DNA of 64,000 nt from Fibrobacterota bacterium (GTDB lineage Bacteria > Fibrobacterota > Fibrobacteria > UBA5070), in assembly GCA_016715065.1 (NCBI GenBank), contig JADKBN010000013.1, positions 62,001 to 126,000 on the forward strand. Reading direction: 5' to 3'. Both the position numbers and the translations under genes were made by a program. The notes beneath the pieces are model-generated. The model was not told where the DNA came from, made no database searches, and was given only the letters and a program-made list of their open reading frames with translations. Below are positions 27,310 to 36,000 of this stretch, piece by piece. Positions within the stretch are counted from its first letter, which is position 1. Each line of letters begins with the position of its first letter.

Positions 27310-28725
27310 TTAAGGGCAATTGGTTCGGATGTTCTGTCGCCAGCTGGCGCCGGCGAGCGAATCGAGTTTGGCGGCCAGGGGCGGATCCATCGGGCACAGC
27401 GAAAGCCCGTAGATCTCCAGGTGCGTGAGGGGCAGGCGGGCCATCGAGGCGGGCAGACGGGAAAGCGTGGAGCTGGACAGGCGCAGGTCGGTAAGGGAGG
27501 CCATGCTGCCCAGGGAATCGGGCAGTGCCGTCAGCGGGTTCTTGTCCAGTTGCAGGATGCGAAGCGACGGTAGACGTTCGAAGGAATCGGGGAGCGCGGT
27601 CAGGAGATTGGTTTCGGCCCACAACTGGTCCAACGAATCCAAATGGTGGAAGCCGTCGGGAAGGGCTTGGATGCGATTTTGGAAGATGCCCAGGATGCCC
27701 AGTCGCCGGAGCTGGATCAGACTCCGTGGCAGGGAATCCAGTTGGTTGGAGCCCAGTCCCAGGTACCAGAGTCGGCCAAGCTCCCCGAGCCAATCCGGGA
27801 GCTTGGCCAAATCGCACGAATCGAGATCCAGAATCCGCAGGGAGTCCATGCCCCGCACGGCACCGGGAAGCGAGTCCAGCGGATTGCGCGACAGGTCCAG
27901 CACATCGATGGACTTCAGGGCTCCGATGTTCCCAGGCAGCCTCCGGAGCCGGTTGCGGGAAAGGTCCAGTTCCAGGAGGAAGTTCAGGGATCCCAGTGCG
28001 GGGTGGATCTCCTGCAATCCCAGTCCGGCGAGGTCCAGGCGCGCGCGCCGACCGCGGATCGAAGAAGTGACGGAATCTGTCGAGATGTGCGCCAGTCCGG
28101 AAAGGTCCAGGAATCGCCGAAGCGCCAGGGAATCCATCGATCCATCGGCGGGCCAGATCGTTTCGATCGATGTGCCGGAGATCAGAATCTTGCCCTGGGC
28201 GCCGGCGGGTAGGGCCACCGGGCCGTCGAAGCCTTCGCAGCGGATGCGCGCGGCGCCGGAGGGCAGAGCCTGGAAACGGACAGTGCCGTCGGCTCCCGCT
28301 TGCAATCTGCGCCCCAGGCCGGGCAGCGAGGCGCTCGCGCCGGGGCGCAATCCGGAAACGACCAGTTCGGAAAGGGGTGACACCACCACTTTCGCCGAGC
28401 GCGCCGTGCCGCTGGGAAGGCTTTGGAAGGCGCCAGCGCTGTCGCCGGAGCGCACTTCGATCCAGACGCGCTGTGCCGATTCGCCCAGACGCACCACTCC
28501 GGATTCGTCTGTGCGCGCTTCCGAGGGCGCGCTGGTGGAGGTGTCGTCGTCGGGACGGGTCAGCACGCGGGCGTTGGCGATAGGCCTGTTCTGGGCGTCC
28601 ACCACCGACACCTGGATGGTGTTGGTGGTCTCCGATCCGGTGCCTCCCGCGAGGCGGTCGTCCGACCCGCAGGACCAGAGTCCGAGCGTGGCCGCCGCCA
28701 TCGCGATGGTTGTCCGGCGCGTCAT
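27310..28725 (-). CDS. Leucine-rich-repeat lipoprotein
   Basis: A 471-residue lipoprotein (lipobox LWSC, Cys19). Residues of about 35-210 form Ig-like/carboxypeptidase-regulatory-like strands ('IQVSVVDAQNRPIANARVL'). Residues of about 230-455 hold about nine LRRs of 22-24 residues with the pattern LxxLDLSxNxLxxLP. The C-terminal 'CPMDPPL...IRTNCP' gives a cysteine pair that may cap the solenoid. LRRs act as protein-binding surfaces; the partner is unknown. The ATG overlaps the stop of the upstream TIGR02147 regulator gene (ATGA), so the regulator and the lipoprotein form an operon. Confidence 0.88.
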   Translation of the reverse strand: MTRRTTIAMAAATLGLWSCGSDDRLAGGTGSETTNTIQVSVVDAQNRPIANARVLTRPDDDTSTSAPSEARTDESGVVRLGESAQRVWIEVRSGDSAGAFQSLPSGTARSAKVVVSPLSELVVSGLRPGASASLPGLGRRLQAGADGTVRFQALPSGAARIRCEGFDGPVALPAGAQGKILISGTSIETIWPADGSMDSLALRRFLDLSGLAHISTDSVTSSIRGRRARLDLAGLGLQEIHPALGSLNFLLELDLSRNRLRRLPGNIGALKSIDVLDLSRNPLDSLPGAVRGMDSLRILDLDSCDLAKLPDWLGELGRLWYLGLGSNQLDSLPRSLIQLRRLGILGIFQNRIQALPDGFHHLDSLDQLWAETNLLTALPDSFERLPSLRILQLDKNPLTALPDSLGSMASLTDLRLSSSTLSRLPASMARLPLTHLEIYGLSLCPMDPPLAAKLDSLAGASWRQNIRTNCP

Positions 28726-29561
28726 GTCGCGCCCCCGTCAAAATCCGACAGGGGAAAGGTTTGCAGGTTCACCTGGTAGACCACATCCGGCTTGCGGGCT
28801 TCCGCCGAAAGTTGGATCAGGCTGTCGCGCACGGCGGCCAGGCGTTCGCGCACCAGGGGCATGTCTTCCTGATCGAAACTCAACGTGAGGCTGGAAATGT
28901 CGCGTCGATCCGGATCGTGCCGTTCCAGGGCTTCCTTGGCCAGATCCATCATCTGTGCTTGGTAGCCTCGCACGGCGGCCTTGGCTCCTTCCGGCGGGCT
29001 CGCCACGAAGGCGTCCATCAGCTCCCAGCCCTTGGTTTTGCGCTTGACCAAGCCGAGCTCTTCCAGGAGCGCGATGGATGCGGTCACCTCGGAAACGCTC
29101 ACGGCGGGGCGGAGCATCCGGGAGATCCGTTCCGGTGTGGCTTTCGTTCCCAGCATGGCCAGCAGAGAGCGGACCGGGGCGTGGTACCACCGACTGTAAT
29201 AGGCCAGTTGGCGCTCGCCCAAGGTTTTGCGCTGCGGCGATTTGAGGCTCATCACCCGTTCGAAAGCCTCGGCGCGTTCGGTGGTCTCCTTGGCTTTGGC
29301 GAAGGCGACCAGGGCCGAGAAATAGGTGGATTCGCGCTCGCCCAATTTGCAGAGCCGACAGAACGGTTCCAGCGAACGCTGCGAGAGATGCTCCTGGCCT
29401 TGCAGGACTTTCGCGATCCATCCGGCGTCCACACCGGTGCGCAAGGCCATCTGCCGATACGAGAAAAACCGGTCGGCCTCCTTGCGGGCCAGGTAGTGGT
29501 CGCGCAGGAAGGTCCGATAATCGAGGTAGCCGAAGATGTCGGGCGTCGAGCCGGAGTCCAT
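28722..29561 (-). CDS. TIGR02147 family protein (Fibrobacterota-type regulator)
   Basis: A 279-residue cytoplasmic protein that matches the TIGR02147 family. This family is expanded in Fibrobacter and related lineages and is thought to regulate transcription. Typical features are the opening 'DIFGYLDYRTFLRDHYLARK', a helix-turn-helix-like 'RQMALRTGVDAGWIAKVLQG', 'YFSALVAFAKAK' and 'YYSRWYHAPVRSLLAML'. It is co-transcribed with the LRR lipoprotein downstream and may be autoregulatory. A TATCGT box sits 6 nt before the ATG together with a GGGAAG. The GAGGTAACCTC palindrome at 29620-29630 could be an operator. Confidence 0.9.
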   Translation of the reverse strand: MDSGSTPDIFGYLDYRTFLRDHYLARKEADRFFSYRQMALRTGVDAGWIAKVLQGQEHLSQRSLEPFCRLCKLGERESTYFSALVAFAKAKETTERAEAFERVMSLKSPQRKTLGERQLAYYSRWYHAPVRSLLAMLGTKATPERISRMLRPAVSVSEVTASIALLEELGLVKRKTKGWELMDAFVASPPEGAKAAVRGYQAQMMDLAKEALERHDPDRRDISSLTLSFDQEDMPLVRERLAAVRDSLIQLSAEARKPDVVYQVNLQTFPLSDFDGGAT

Positions 29562-29567
29562 CTTCCC

Positions 29568-29573
29568 ACGATA
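29568..29573 (-). promoter_or_regulatory. Leaderless-type -10 box of the TIGR02147 gene
   Basis: On the minus strand TATCGT is followed by 6 nt (GGGAAG) and the ATG. With normal -10 to +1 spacing, transcription would start at or next to the start codon. The spacer could alternatively serve as a ribosome binding site. Confidence 0.45.
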
Positions 29574-29747
29574 CCATCTTGAGGGGGTTTTCCGGGGGGC
29601 GGATCACCTGAAATCCGGTGAGGTAACCTCAACGCTCAAAGTCCCATATAAACGAGTCCATTGAGGACCGTCTTGGCGTTTCAATGGCCTTGTACCTCAA
29701 CGCCGTGTGGCTTCCTTTTCCTTGCTGCCCACACCACTGGGCAAGGT

Positions 29748-29753
29748 TACCTT
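29748..29753 (+). promoter_or_regulatory. -10-like TACCTT before pyrF
   Basis: TACCTT lies 8 nt before the pyrF ATG, inside the near-palindrome AAGGTTACCTT (29743-29753). There is no Shine-Dalgarno sequence, so a leaderless or near-leaderless mRNA is suggested. The same spacing is seen before several other genes here. Confidence 0.45.
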
Positions 29754-29761
29754 TGACCGCC

Positions 29762-30622
29762 ATGGCCACCCTATCGGAAAAAATCGGCGCCCGCACGCGT
29801 GCGGTGGGAAACAACGTCTGCTTCGGGATCGACCCGATCCTGGAAAGGATCCCGCTGGAAGGCGCGCCGGATCAGGTCGTGGAACGGTTTGGGCTGGGCT
29901 TTTTGGAGGCTTGCCTCAAGCGTGGCGTGATGCCTGCCGCCGTCAAGCCAAACGCGGCCTATTACGAGGCCTTGGGCCCCAAAGCGGTGGATTCTCTGCA
30001 AAAGGTTTGCGCGGCCTGGCGCGAGGCCGGGGTGTTCGTGGTGTTGGATGCCAAGCGCGGCGACATCGGGAAATCCTCGGGGGCCTACGCGCAAGCGGCC
30101 TTTGGTCCGTTTTGTGCCAGCGCCGTGACGGTTGCGCCGTACATGGGCCGCGATTCGGTGGAGCCGTTTCTGACCTCCCCGGAAGCCGCAGCCTTCCTGC
30201 TTCTGCGCACCTCCAACCCCGGCGCCCGCGACTTCCAGGATCTGATGATCGACGGCGAGCCGTTGTACCTGCATGTGGCGCGCAAGGCCCTTTCCTGGGC
30301 TGGTTCGGAAAAGATGGGATTCGTGGTGGGGGCCACCGCCCCGCAGGAATTGGAAACCATCGCCGCTTGGTTTGCCCGCGAAGGACGCCAGGCTTCGTTT
30401 CTGATCCCGGGCGTGTCGGTGCCGGGAGTAGCCGGTGGACAGGGTGGCGGCATCGACGAGGTGGTGCGCCGCCTGCGCGGGGGCGGCTCCGACCCTTGGA
30501 TCCACCTGGTCAACGCGAGCTCCGGATTGAACTTCGCCTGGGAGCGCGACGGAAATCGTCAAGCATGGGCCGAAGCCGGTGCGTGCGCGCTGGAAGAGCT
30601 CGCCGCCATCGCGGGTCTGTGA
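29762..30622 (+). CDS. pyrF: Orotidine 5'-phosphate decarboxylase
   Basis: A 286-residue cytoplasmic enzyme that converts OMP to UMP in the last step of de novo pyrimidine synthesis. The catalytic motif 'LDAKRGDIG' is intact, with 'CFGIDPILERIP' at the N-terminus and 'SFLIPGVSVPGVAGGQGG' forming the phosphate-binding end. Length and motif type fit the longer PyrF subfamily (about 270-290 residues) rather than the 230-residue E. coli type. The ATG at 29762 is preferred over an in-frame upstream start at 29684, because homology begins right after it and TACCTT stands 8 nt before it. ygiD-like follows in the same direction. Confidence 0.93.
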   Translation: MATLSEKIGARTRAVGNNVCFGIDPILERIPLEGAPDQVVERFGLGFLEACLKRGVMPAAVKPNAAYYEALGPKAVDSLQKVCAAWREAGVFVVLDAKRGDIGKSSGAYAQAAFGPFCASAVTVAPYMGRDSVEPFLTSPEAAAFLLLRTSNPGARDFQDLMIDGEPLYLHVARKALSWAGSEKMGFVVGATAPQELETIAAWFAREGRQASFLIPGVSVPGVAGGQGGGIDEVVRRLRGGGSDPWIHLVNASSGLNFAWERDGNRQAWAEAGACALEELAAIAGL

Positions 30623-30635
30623 GATCGCTTCCTGG

Positions 30636-30641
30636 TAGATT
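30636..30641 (+). promoter_or_regulatory. Leaderless-type -10 box of the ygiD-like gene
   Basis: TAGATT is followed by GAGGGC and then the ATG, an exact 6-nt spacer. This would place the transcription start on the start codon. GAGGG could instead be a poor, too-close ribosome binding site. Confidence 0.45.
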
Positions 30642-30647
30642 GAGGGC

Positions 30648-31433
30648 ATGACCTTTCGTCTACCGGTTCTGAGCCTGGGGCACGGCAGCCCCTTGAACGC
30701 CATCGAAGACAATTTTTGGTCGCGGTCGCTGGCTGCGATGGCGCCTGGATTGGCGAAGCTTCCCATCCGGGCGGTGGCGGTGGTGTCCGCCCACTGGTGG
30801 ACGCGCGGCACCTTCGTGCAGGCTTCGGAAAGACCGGAAACCATCCACGACTTCGGAGGGTTTCCGCAGGAACTCTTCGAGGTGCGCTACGAGGTGCCTG
30901 GGAGCCCCGCCATCGCCGGACCACTGGCTTCCGATCTGGGCGCGAAGGCGACCGAGGATTGGGGGCTGGATCACGGCGCGTGGTCACTGCTGGTGCATCT
31001 GTTCCCCAAGGCGAACATTCCCGTGCTGCAGATCTCGCTGGATGCGACGATTCCTCCCAAGGATCATCTGGCGCTGGGGAAGCGGCTTGGCGCTTGGCGT
31101 GAGCAAGGCGTGTTGGTGTTGGCTTCCGGCAACGCCACGCACAACCTGCGCGATGCCATGCTGCGCTTTTCCGAGCATCCGCCCAAAACTCCGGGCTGGG
31201 CGGCGAGCTTCGATCAAGACTTGGCCAAGGCGCTGGAAAACCGGGACGAGGCCTGGCTGCTGGGTGCCTTGGAAACTCCGGACGGGAAAATGGCCCATCC
31301 CTCCCCCGACCACTGGCTGCCGTGGCTTTGGGCCTATGGGGCTTCCGATCCGGCCGATCGGTTGGATTTCCCGGTGACAGGATACGATCTCGGATCGCTT
31401 TCCATGCGTAGTGCCCGGTGGACAGCCATCTAG
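30648..31433 (+). CDS. ygiD: 4,5-DOPA extradiol dioxygenase-like protein (LigB superfamily)
   Basis: A 261-residue cytoplasmic enzyme of the YgiD/DODA group, class III extradiol ring-cleavage dioxygenases. The likely metal ligands are His12 ('SLGHGSP') and His49 ('VVSAHWW'). His109 ('LDHGAW') and the histidine in 'SGNATHNLRDAM' are further conserved residues. 'IHDFGGFPQELFEVRYEVPGSP' is a block shared with E. coli YgiD, which cleaves L-DOPA in vitro; the natural substrate is unknown. The length matches the family (about 260). It lies downstream of pyrF with its own -10-like box. Confidence 0.88.
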   Translation: MTFRLPVLSLGHGSPLNAIEDNFWSRSLAAMAPGLAKLPIRAVAVVSAHWWTRGTFVQASERPETIHDFGGFPQELFEVRYEVPGSPAIAGPLASDLGAKATEDWGLDHGAWSLLVHLFPKANIPVLQISLDATIPPKDHLALGKRLGAWREQGVLVLASGNATHNLRDAMLRFSEHPPKTPGWAASFDQDLAKALENRDEAWLLGALETPDGKMAHPSPDHWLPWLWAYGASDPADRLDFPVTGYDLGSLSMRSARWTAI

Positions 31434-31484
31434 GATCTACGTTTCGCACACAATCAGGGAATCGATTTCAAGAGGAGAACACTG

Positions 31485-31793
31485 ATGGAAGAAAATGGGT
31501 TGCCTTCGACACCTCCGGTGAACAAGCCATCGACCAGCCCCTCCGACAAAAAGCTCGCCGCCGGGCTCACCGCCGTGCTTTTGGGATCCTTGGGAATCCA
31601 CAAGTTCATTCTGGGCTACCAGACCCAAGGCATCATCATGCTGTTGATCAGCGTGGTGGGCGCTTTGCCGACCTGCGGTTGGAGCGCTGGGGCGATGGGT
31701 GTGATCGGGTTGGTGGAAGGGATCATCTACCTCACCAAGACCGACGAAGAGTTCGACGCCATGTACGTGACGGGACGCAAGCCCTGGTTCTAA
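31485..31793 (+). CDS. TM2-domain membrane protein
   Basis: A 102-residue protein. After a polar proline/serine-rich N-terminus (about 25 residues), 'KLAAGLTAVLLGSLGIHKFILGYQTQGIIMLL' and a second helix give the TM2 domain, two membrane helices joined by a short turn. AGAGGAGA lies upstream of the ATG. TM2 proteins are small membrane proteins of unknown biochemical role. No partner is obvious; nadA is the next gene. Confidence 0.88.
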   Translation: MEENGLPSTPPVNKPSTSPSDKKLAAGLTAVLLGSLGIHKFILGYQTQGIIMLLISVVGALPTCGWSAGAMGVIGLVEGIIYLTKTDEEFDAMYVTGRKPWF

Positions 31794-31833
31794 GGTTCTC
31801 AGGACCTAATTCGCTTCCAGGGGGTCAGGTAGG

Positions 31834-31839
31834 TATCTT
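31834..31839 (+). promoter_or_regulatory. -10-like TATCTT before nadA
   Basis: TATCTT is followed by 10 nt (GGGAGCCGCC) and the nadA ATG. The implied leader is only a few nucleotides long. GGGAG could also act as a weak ribosome binding site on a longer transcript. Confidence 0.4.
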
Positions 31840-31849
31840 GGGAGCCGCC

Positions 31850-32926
31850 ATGATCGAACTCGACACCATCCGATCCCTGACCCAAGAACAAGCCTTGGAG
31901 CGCGCGTATGCGGCCAAGGCAGCCTTGGGCAAACGTTTGACCATCTTGGGCCACCACTACCAGGCCGACTCCATCGTGGAAATTTCCGATATCACCGGAG
32001 ATTCCCTGGAACTTTCGCGCAAAGCCGCCGGGGTGGAATCCGAATTCATCGTGTTCTGCGGCGTGCATTTCATGGCCGAATCCGCCGACATGCTCACCTC
32101 CGCGCACCAGAAGGTGATCCTACCTGACTTGGCGGCGGGTTGTTCGATGGCCGACATGGCCACGCACGAAGAGTTGGAATCCGCGCTGGATCTCCTGGAG
32201 GGGGACCTGGGCCTTTCCATTCTGCCAGTCACCTATGTCAATTCCTCCGCAGCGGTCAAGCGCGTGGTGGGCCTTCACGGTGGGGTGGTTTGCACCAGTT
32301 CCAATGCCGCCCAAGTGGTGGGCTGGGCGTTGGCGCAAGGCAAAGTGGTGCTCTTTGCACCCGACCAGCACCTGGGTCGCAACACGTCCTTCAAATTGGG
32401 TGTGCCTCTGGAAGAAATGCCGCTGTGGGATCCCCGCGTGCACGATGGCGGGGCGGGCCAAGATGCCTATCGCAAGGCGAAGGTCATCCTGTGGAAGGGG
32501 CATTGTTCGGTGCATACTCGCATGCACAAGTCCGATGTGGACCACTGGCGGACCACCGATCCCGGCCGCAAGGTGCTGGTGCACCCGGAATGCGTGTTCG
32601 ACGTGGTGCAAGCGGCGGATCTTGCCGGATCCACTTCGTTCATCCTCAAAACCCTCGAGTCGGCCCCCTCGCACAGCAAGTGGGCTGTGGGGACGGAAGT
32701 GAACCTGGTCCAGCGCCTGGCCAAGATCCATCCCGACAAGGACATCGTGCCACTGTCCCAGGTGCAATGCCTGTGCAGCACCATGTTTCGGATCGATCCT
32801 TGGCATTTGTGCTGGGTACTGGAAAACCTCCAGGAAGGCGTGGTGGTCAACCAGGTGGTGGTGGATTCGGAAACCCGGCACTGGGCGACGGTGGCGCTGC
32901 AGAGGATGCTGGATCTTTCCAAGTAG
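31850..32926 (+). CDS. nadA: Quinolinate synthase A
   Basis: A 358-residue cytoplasmic 4Fe-4S enzyme that condenses iminoaspartate with dihydroxyacetone phosphate to quinolinate for NAD synthesis. The three cluster cysteines lie in 'DLAAGCSMAD' (Cys98), 'HPECVFDV' and 'VQCLCSTM'. Also present are 'ILGHHYQAD', 'CTSSNAAQVV' and 'PDQHLGRNT', all hallmarks of NadA. No nadB or nadC is nearby, so the pathway is dispersed. The ATG at 31850 is preferred over the open frame upstream, because the conserved region starts there and a -10-like box precedes it. Confidence 0.95.
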   Translation: MIELDTIRSLTQEQALERAYAAKAALGKRLTILGHHYQADSIVEISDITGDSLELSRKAAGVESEFIVFCGVHFMAESADMLTSAHQKVILPDLAAGCSMADMATHEELESALDLLEGDLGLSILPVTYVNSSAAVKRVVGLHGGVVCTSSNAAQVVGWALAQGKVVLFAPDQHLGRNTSFKLGVPLEEMPLWDPRVHDGGAGQDAYRKAKVILWKGHCSVHTRMHKSDVDHWRTTDPGRKVLVHPECVFDVVQAADLAGSTSFILKTLESAPSHSKWAVGTEVNLVQRLAKIHPDKDIVPLSQVQCLCSTMFRIDPWHLCWVLENLQEGVVVNQVVVDSETRHWATVALQRMLDLSK

Positions 32927-33001
32927 CACACCACCCGACCCTGGTGGTAGCATCCAGGGAACTACCTTCGGGACCTTCCTAGATCCGGAGCCGTCACGGA
33001 T

Positions 33002-36000
33002 TTGAACACTGCGTCAGCCAAAAGGGTCGTGTCCTTCGCGGGAGTCCTGTTCGCCGGGCTGGTTGGACTGCATTCCTGCGAGAATGTGTACCAAGCGGAT
33101 TGCACCCTCCAAACCTGGACCTTGCGGGTCTCCTCGGACAGCGCATCCTTTCCCGACAGCGTCCCGTGGAGCGGGCCATGGGAAACCGGTGTGGGGCGGA
33201 TGGCTCGTGAAAGAGCCTCCGGGCGGATCGAATTGGATCTGCATCTGCCTCTTGACCAGGACACCCTGCAGCTGGAATGGCGGCAAATGGGGGTCCGGCA
33301 AAAAACCGTTTGGTGCGTGCGCTCCGATGAAACCAAGGTGCTGGTGGCCAAACGCGAAGTGCTTGATCCCGTGGGAGCCGCCTTGCTTGGGGAATTCTGG
33401 CGGAGCCGCGGAGGTTCGCCCGCCAATGCCGAACCCGCCACTGCCATCGGCTTGAGGAAGTTTTTCGCGACGAGGCTGCTTGCCGGAGATTCCCTGTTCC
33501 GCCCGTTTCCCGAAAGTTCGCCTGCAGGGATCCATCCAGACACCGCCCGCCTCGACACCTGGGTGGCGGCCTGCCGAAGCGGGTGGCCCATGTTCCGCGT
33601 GCTGGGGACGTGGAGCCTCTCCACGGACTCCGCGCAGCTGCGCACCGCTGTGCGATCCCTGATCGAGGCGGGACGGATTTCGTCTTCGGATACCAACGCC
33701 TTGTTCCAGGTCCCGTTGCGCGCGCGCGGAGCCCTGTCGCAGACAGATATTGTCCAAAGTGATTCATCCCGTCCCGCGGGATCGTTTTCCTGGGCGGCGG
33801 GATTGGAGATCGATGTCCGCGCCGCCGTGCGCTTGCGGAACTTCTCCAGCGACAGCATCGTGGTGTCGGTCGTTTCGTCTCCGGGAGCGCAGGACACCGC
33901 ATGGGATGTCGCCAAGGGGATTTCCCTGCGTGCCGGAGCCAATACCGCCACTGGTTTGGACACATTGGTGGTGTGGCTGCGCGACCGCTCGGGTCGCTAC
34001 GCGCTGGAGTCCCGCACGACCTTCAAGATCCTGCCTCGACCCCGGATCGTGGTGGTGCACGACAGCGCCGGACCCAGCATCGACCACCCGACCCTGGATT
34101 CCGTCGTCGAGTGGAAAATGACCAGCGTGGATGTGAGGTGGTCGGTGATGGACCTGTCCGGGCTGGATTCGATCTGGATCGATTCCCGATTGGTCTCCCT
34201 CGATCCCACGGGCTTCATTCCCTACCGGATGATTCTGGGAGTCGGTGCGAACGTGGTGGTCCTGAAGGCTCGCGACAGCGCAGGAAATTTCAACTCCGAT
34301 ACCATCCGGATCTACCGGAAGGCCGACACCATCCCGCCGCTGGCCATTGCGCAGCCCGGCGCGGGATCGCGCCAGGTGCCGTTCGATTCGGGGCGAGCCA
34401 GCGCGATCTGGCACGTGTCGGACAACCACAAGCCGACCTCCTGCCGGATCGGTGGGGTGGAGCGGCTGCAAGCCACCACCGAAGGTGGTTGGATCTGTCG
34501 AGTCGACCTGGATCTGAACCTGGGCGTGAACGTCGTTCCGTTGGTGGTGAGGGACAGTTTCGGGAACTTGGCCTACGACACCATCCGCATCGAACGCTTG
34601 AAGGACGCGGCATTCCCCACCGCCCGCGCCTTGGTGGGGCAGGGTTCGCGGGCCGTCCCCTTCGACAGCACACGGGCCTGGGTGGGATGGGAAGTGGCCG
34701 ACAGCTACGGCCTGGAATTCTGCAAAATCGCCGGAACGGACCGCCTGCAACCCGCATCGGGGGGCGGATGGGTCTGCCGGACGGAATTGGTGCTGGATGT
34801 AGGACAGAATTTGGCTCCGATGGTGCTCCAGGACAGCGCAGGAAATTGGATTCGGGACACCATCCGCATCCGGCGCGATGGGGACATGGAGCGGCCCGTT
34901 GCCGAAGCGATGCCCGGACTCGGTTCGCGCAACCTTGGGTTCGATTCGACCTCGGCATCGATCGGCTGGCGGGTTTCCGACAACCATCTGGTGGAATCCT
35001 GCAGGATCGAGGGGCGGATCGTTCCGGTGCGGCCGGGTGGGATCTGCTCGACCGCGGTCGAACTCGCTGTCGGAACAACGGTCTTCCGGCTCGAGGTCGT
35101 CGACAAAACGGGGAATGTCCGCTTCGACAGCGTCGCGATCGAACGGTTCGTGGATACCCAGCCACCTCAGGCGTGGGCCATCGGATCGGACACGATCCGC
35201 GTCGTCGATTCCGTCGAGGACGCCGTGATTCGATGGGTGATGTCGGACAATCATTCGGTGGGCACCATTGGATGGGGATTCGAAGGGAAGCTGACCAGAA
35301 TCGATACCATCGTGACCACCACGGCCGTTGGTGTTGGGACCACAGAAATCCAGCTTTTGGTGCGGGATTCGACCGGGAACACCACGATCGGCCATGTGGT
35401 TGTACTGCGGGAAGCGGATGCCCCGCGACATCGCGTGGATTCCCTCTTTTACACGGGGGCGTCGCCGGATACGCTCGATTGCCCCGCCGGGTGCGACAGC
35501 ATCGAGATTTCACGGGACAGGATCTCCTGGACACGGGTGGACAGAGTGGCCATGCTGGACGCTCCCGGCACGTGGTACGCGAGAAGCTTCCCTGGAAAGG
35601 CGGAATCGTGGGTTACGCTGCGCCAGGCGCTTGCGACGGAAAATGTCTTCGCGGGGGTGTCCACCTCCTTCTTCCTGCGCGGCGATTCGCTGTTCGCGGC
35701 AGGCCGCAACGATGTCGGTCAGCTCGGGATCGGGGAGCAACCCACCCAGGTCCTCGCCCCGGTCTTCGTTCGCAAGGGCGTGAAGAAAGTGGTCGGTGGC
35801 GAGGGGTTCACGCTGATGTTGCTTTCCGACGGCCAGGTCGTGGGTGTCGGCTCCGGTCCATTGAGTGGCTGGACCGGGCCGCAGTTGGATTTCGGGAAGC
35901 GGCTGGTTTCGACAAATGCTGTCGACATTGCTTGCGGAAAGGATTTTTTCCTGGTATTGGATGCCTACGGGATGGTGTGGTCGGCGGGCGCCAACACCCA

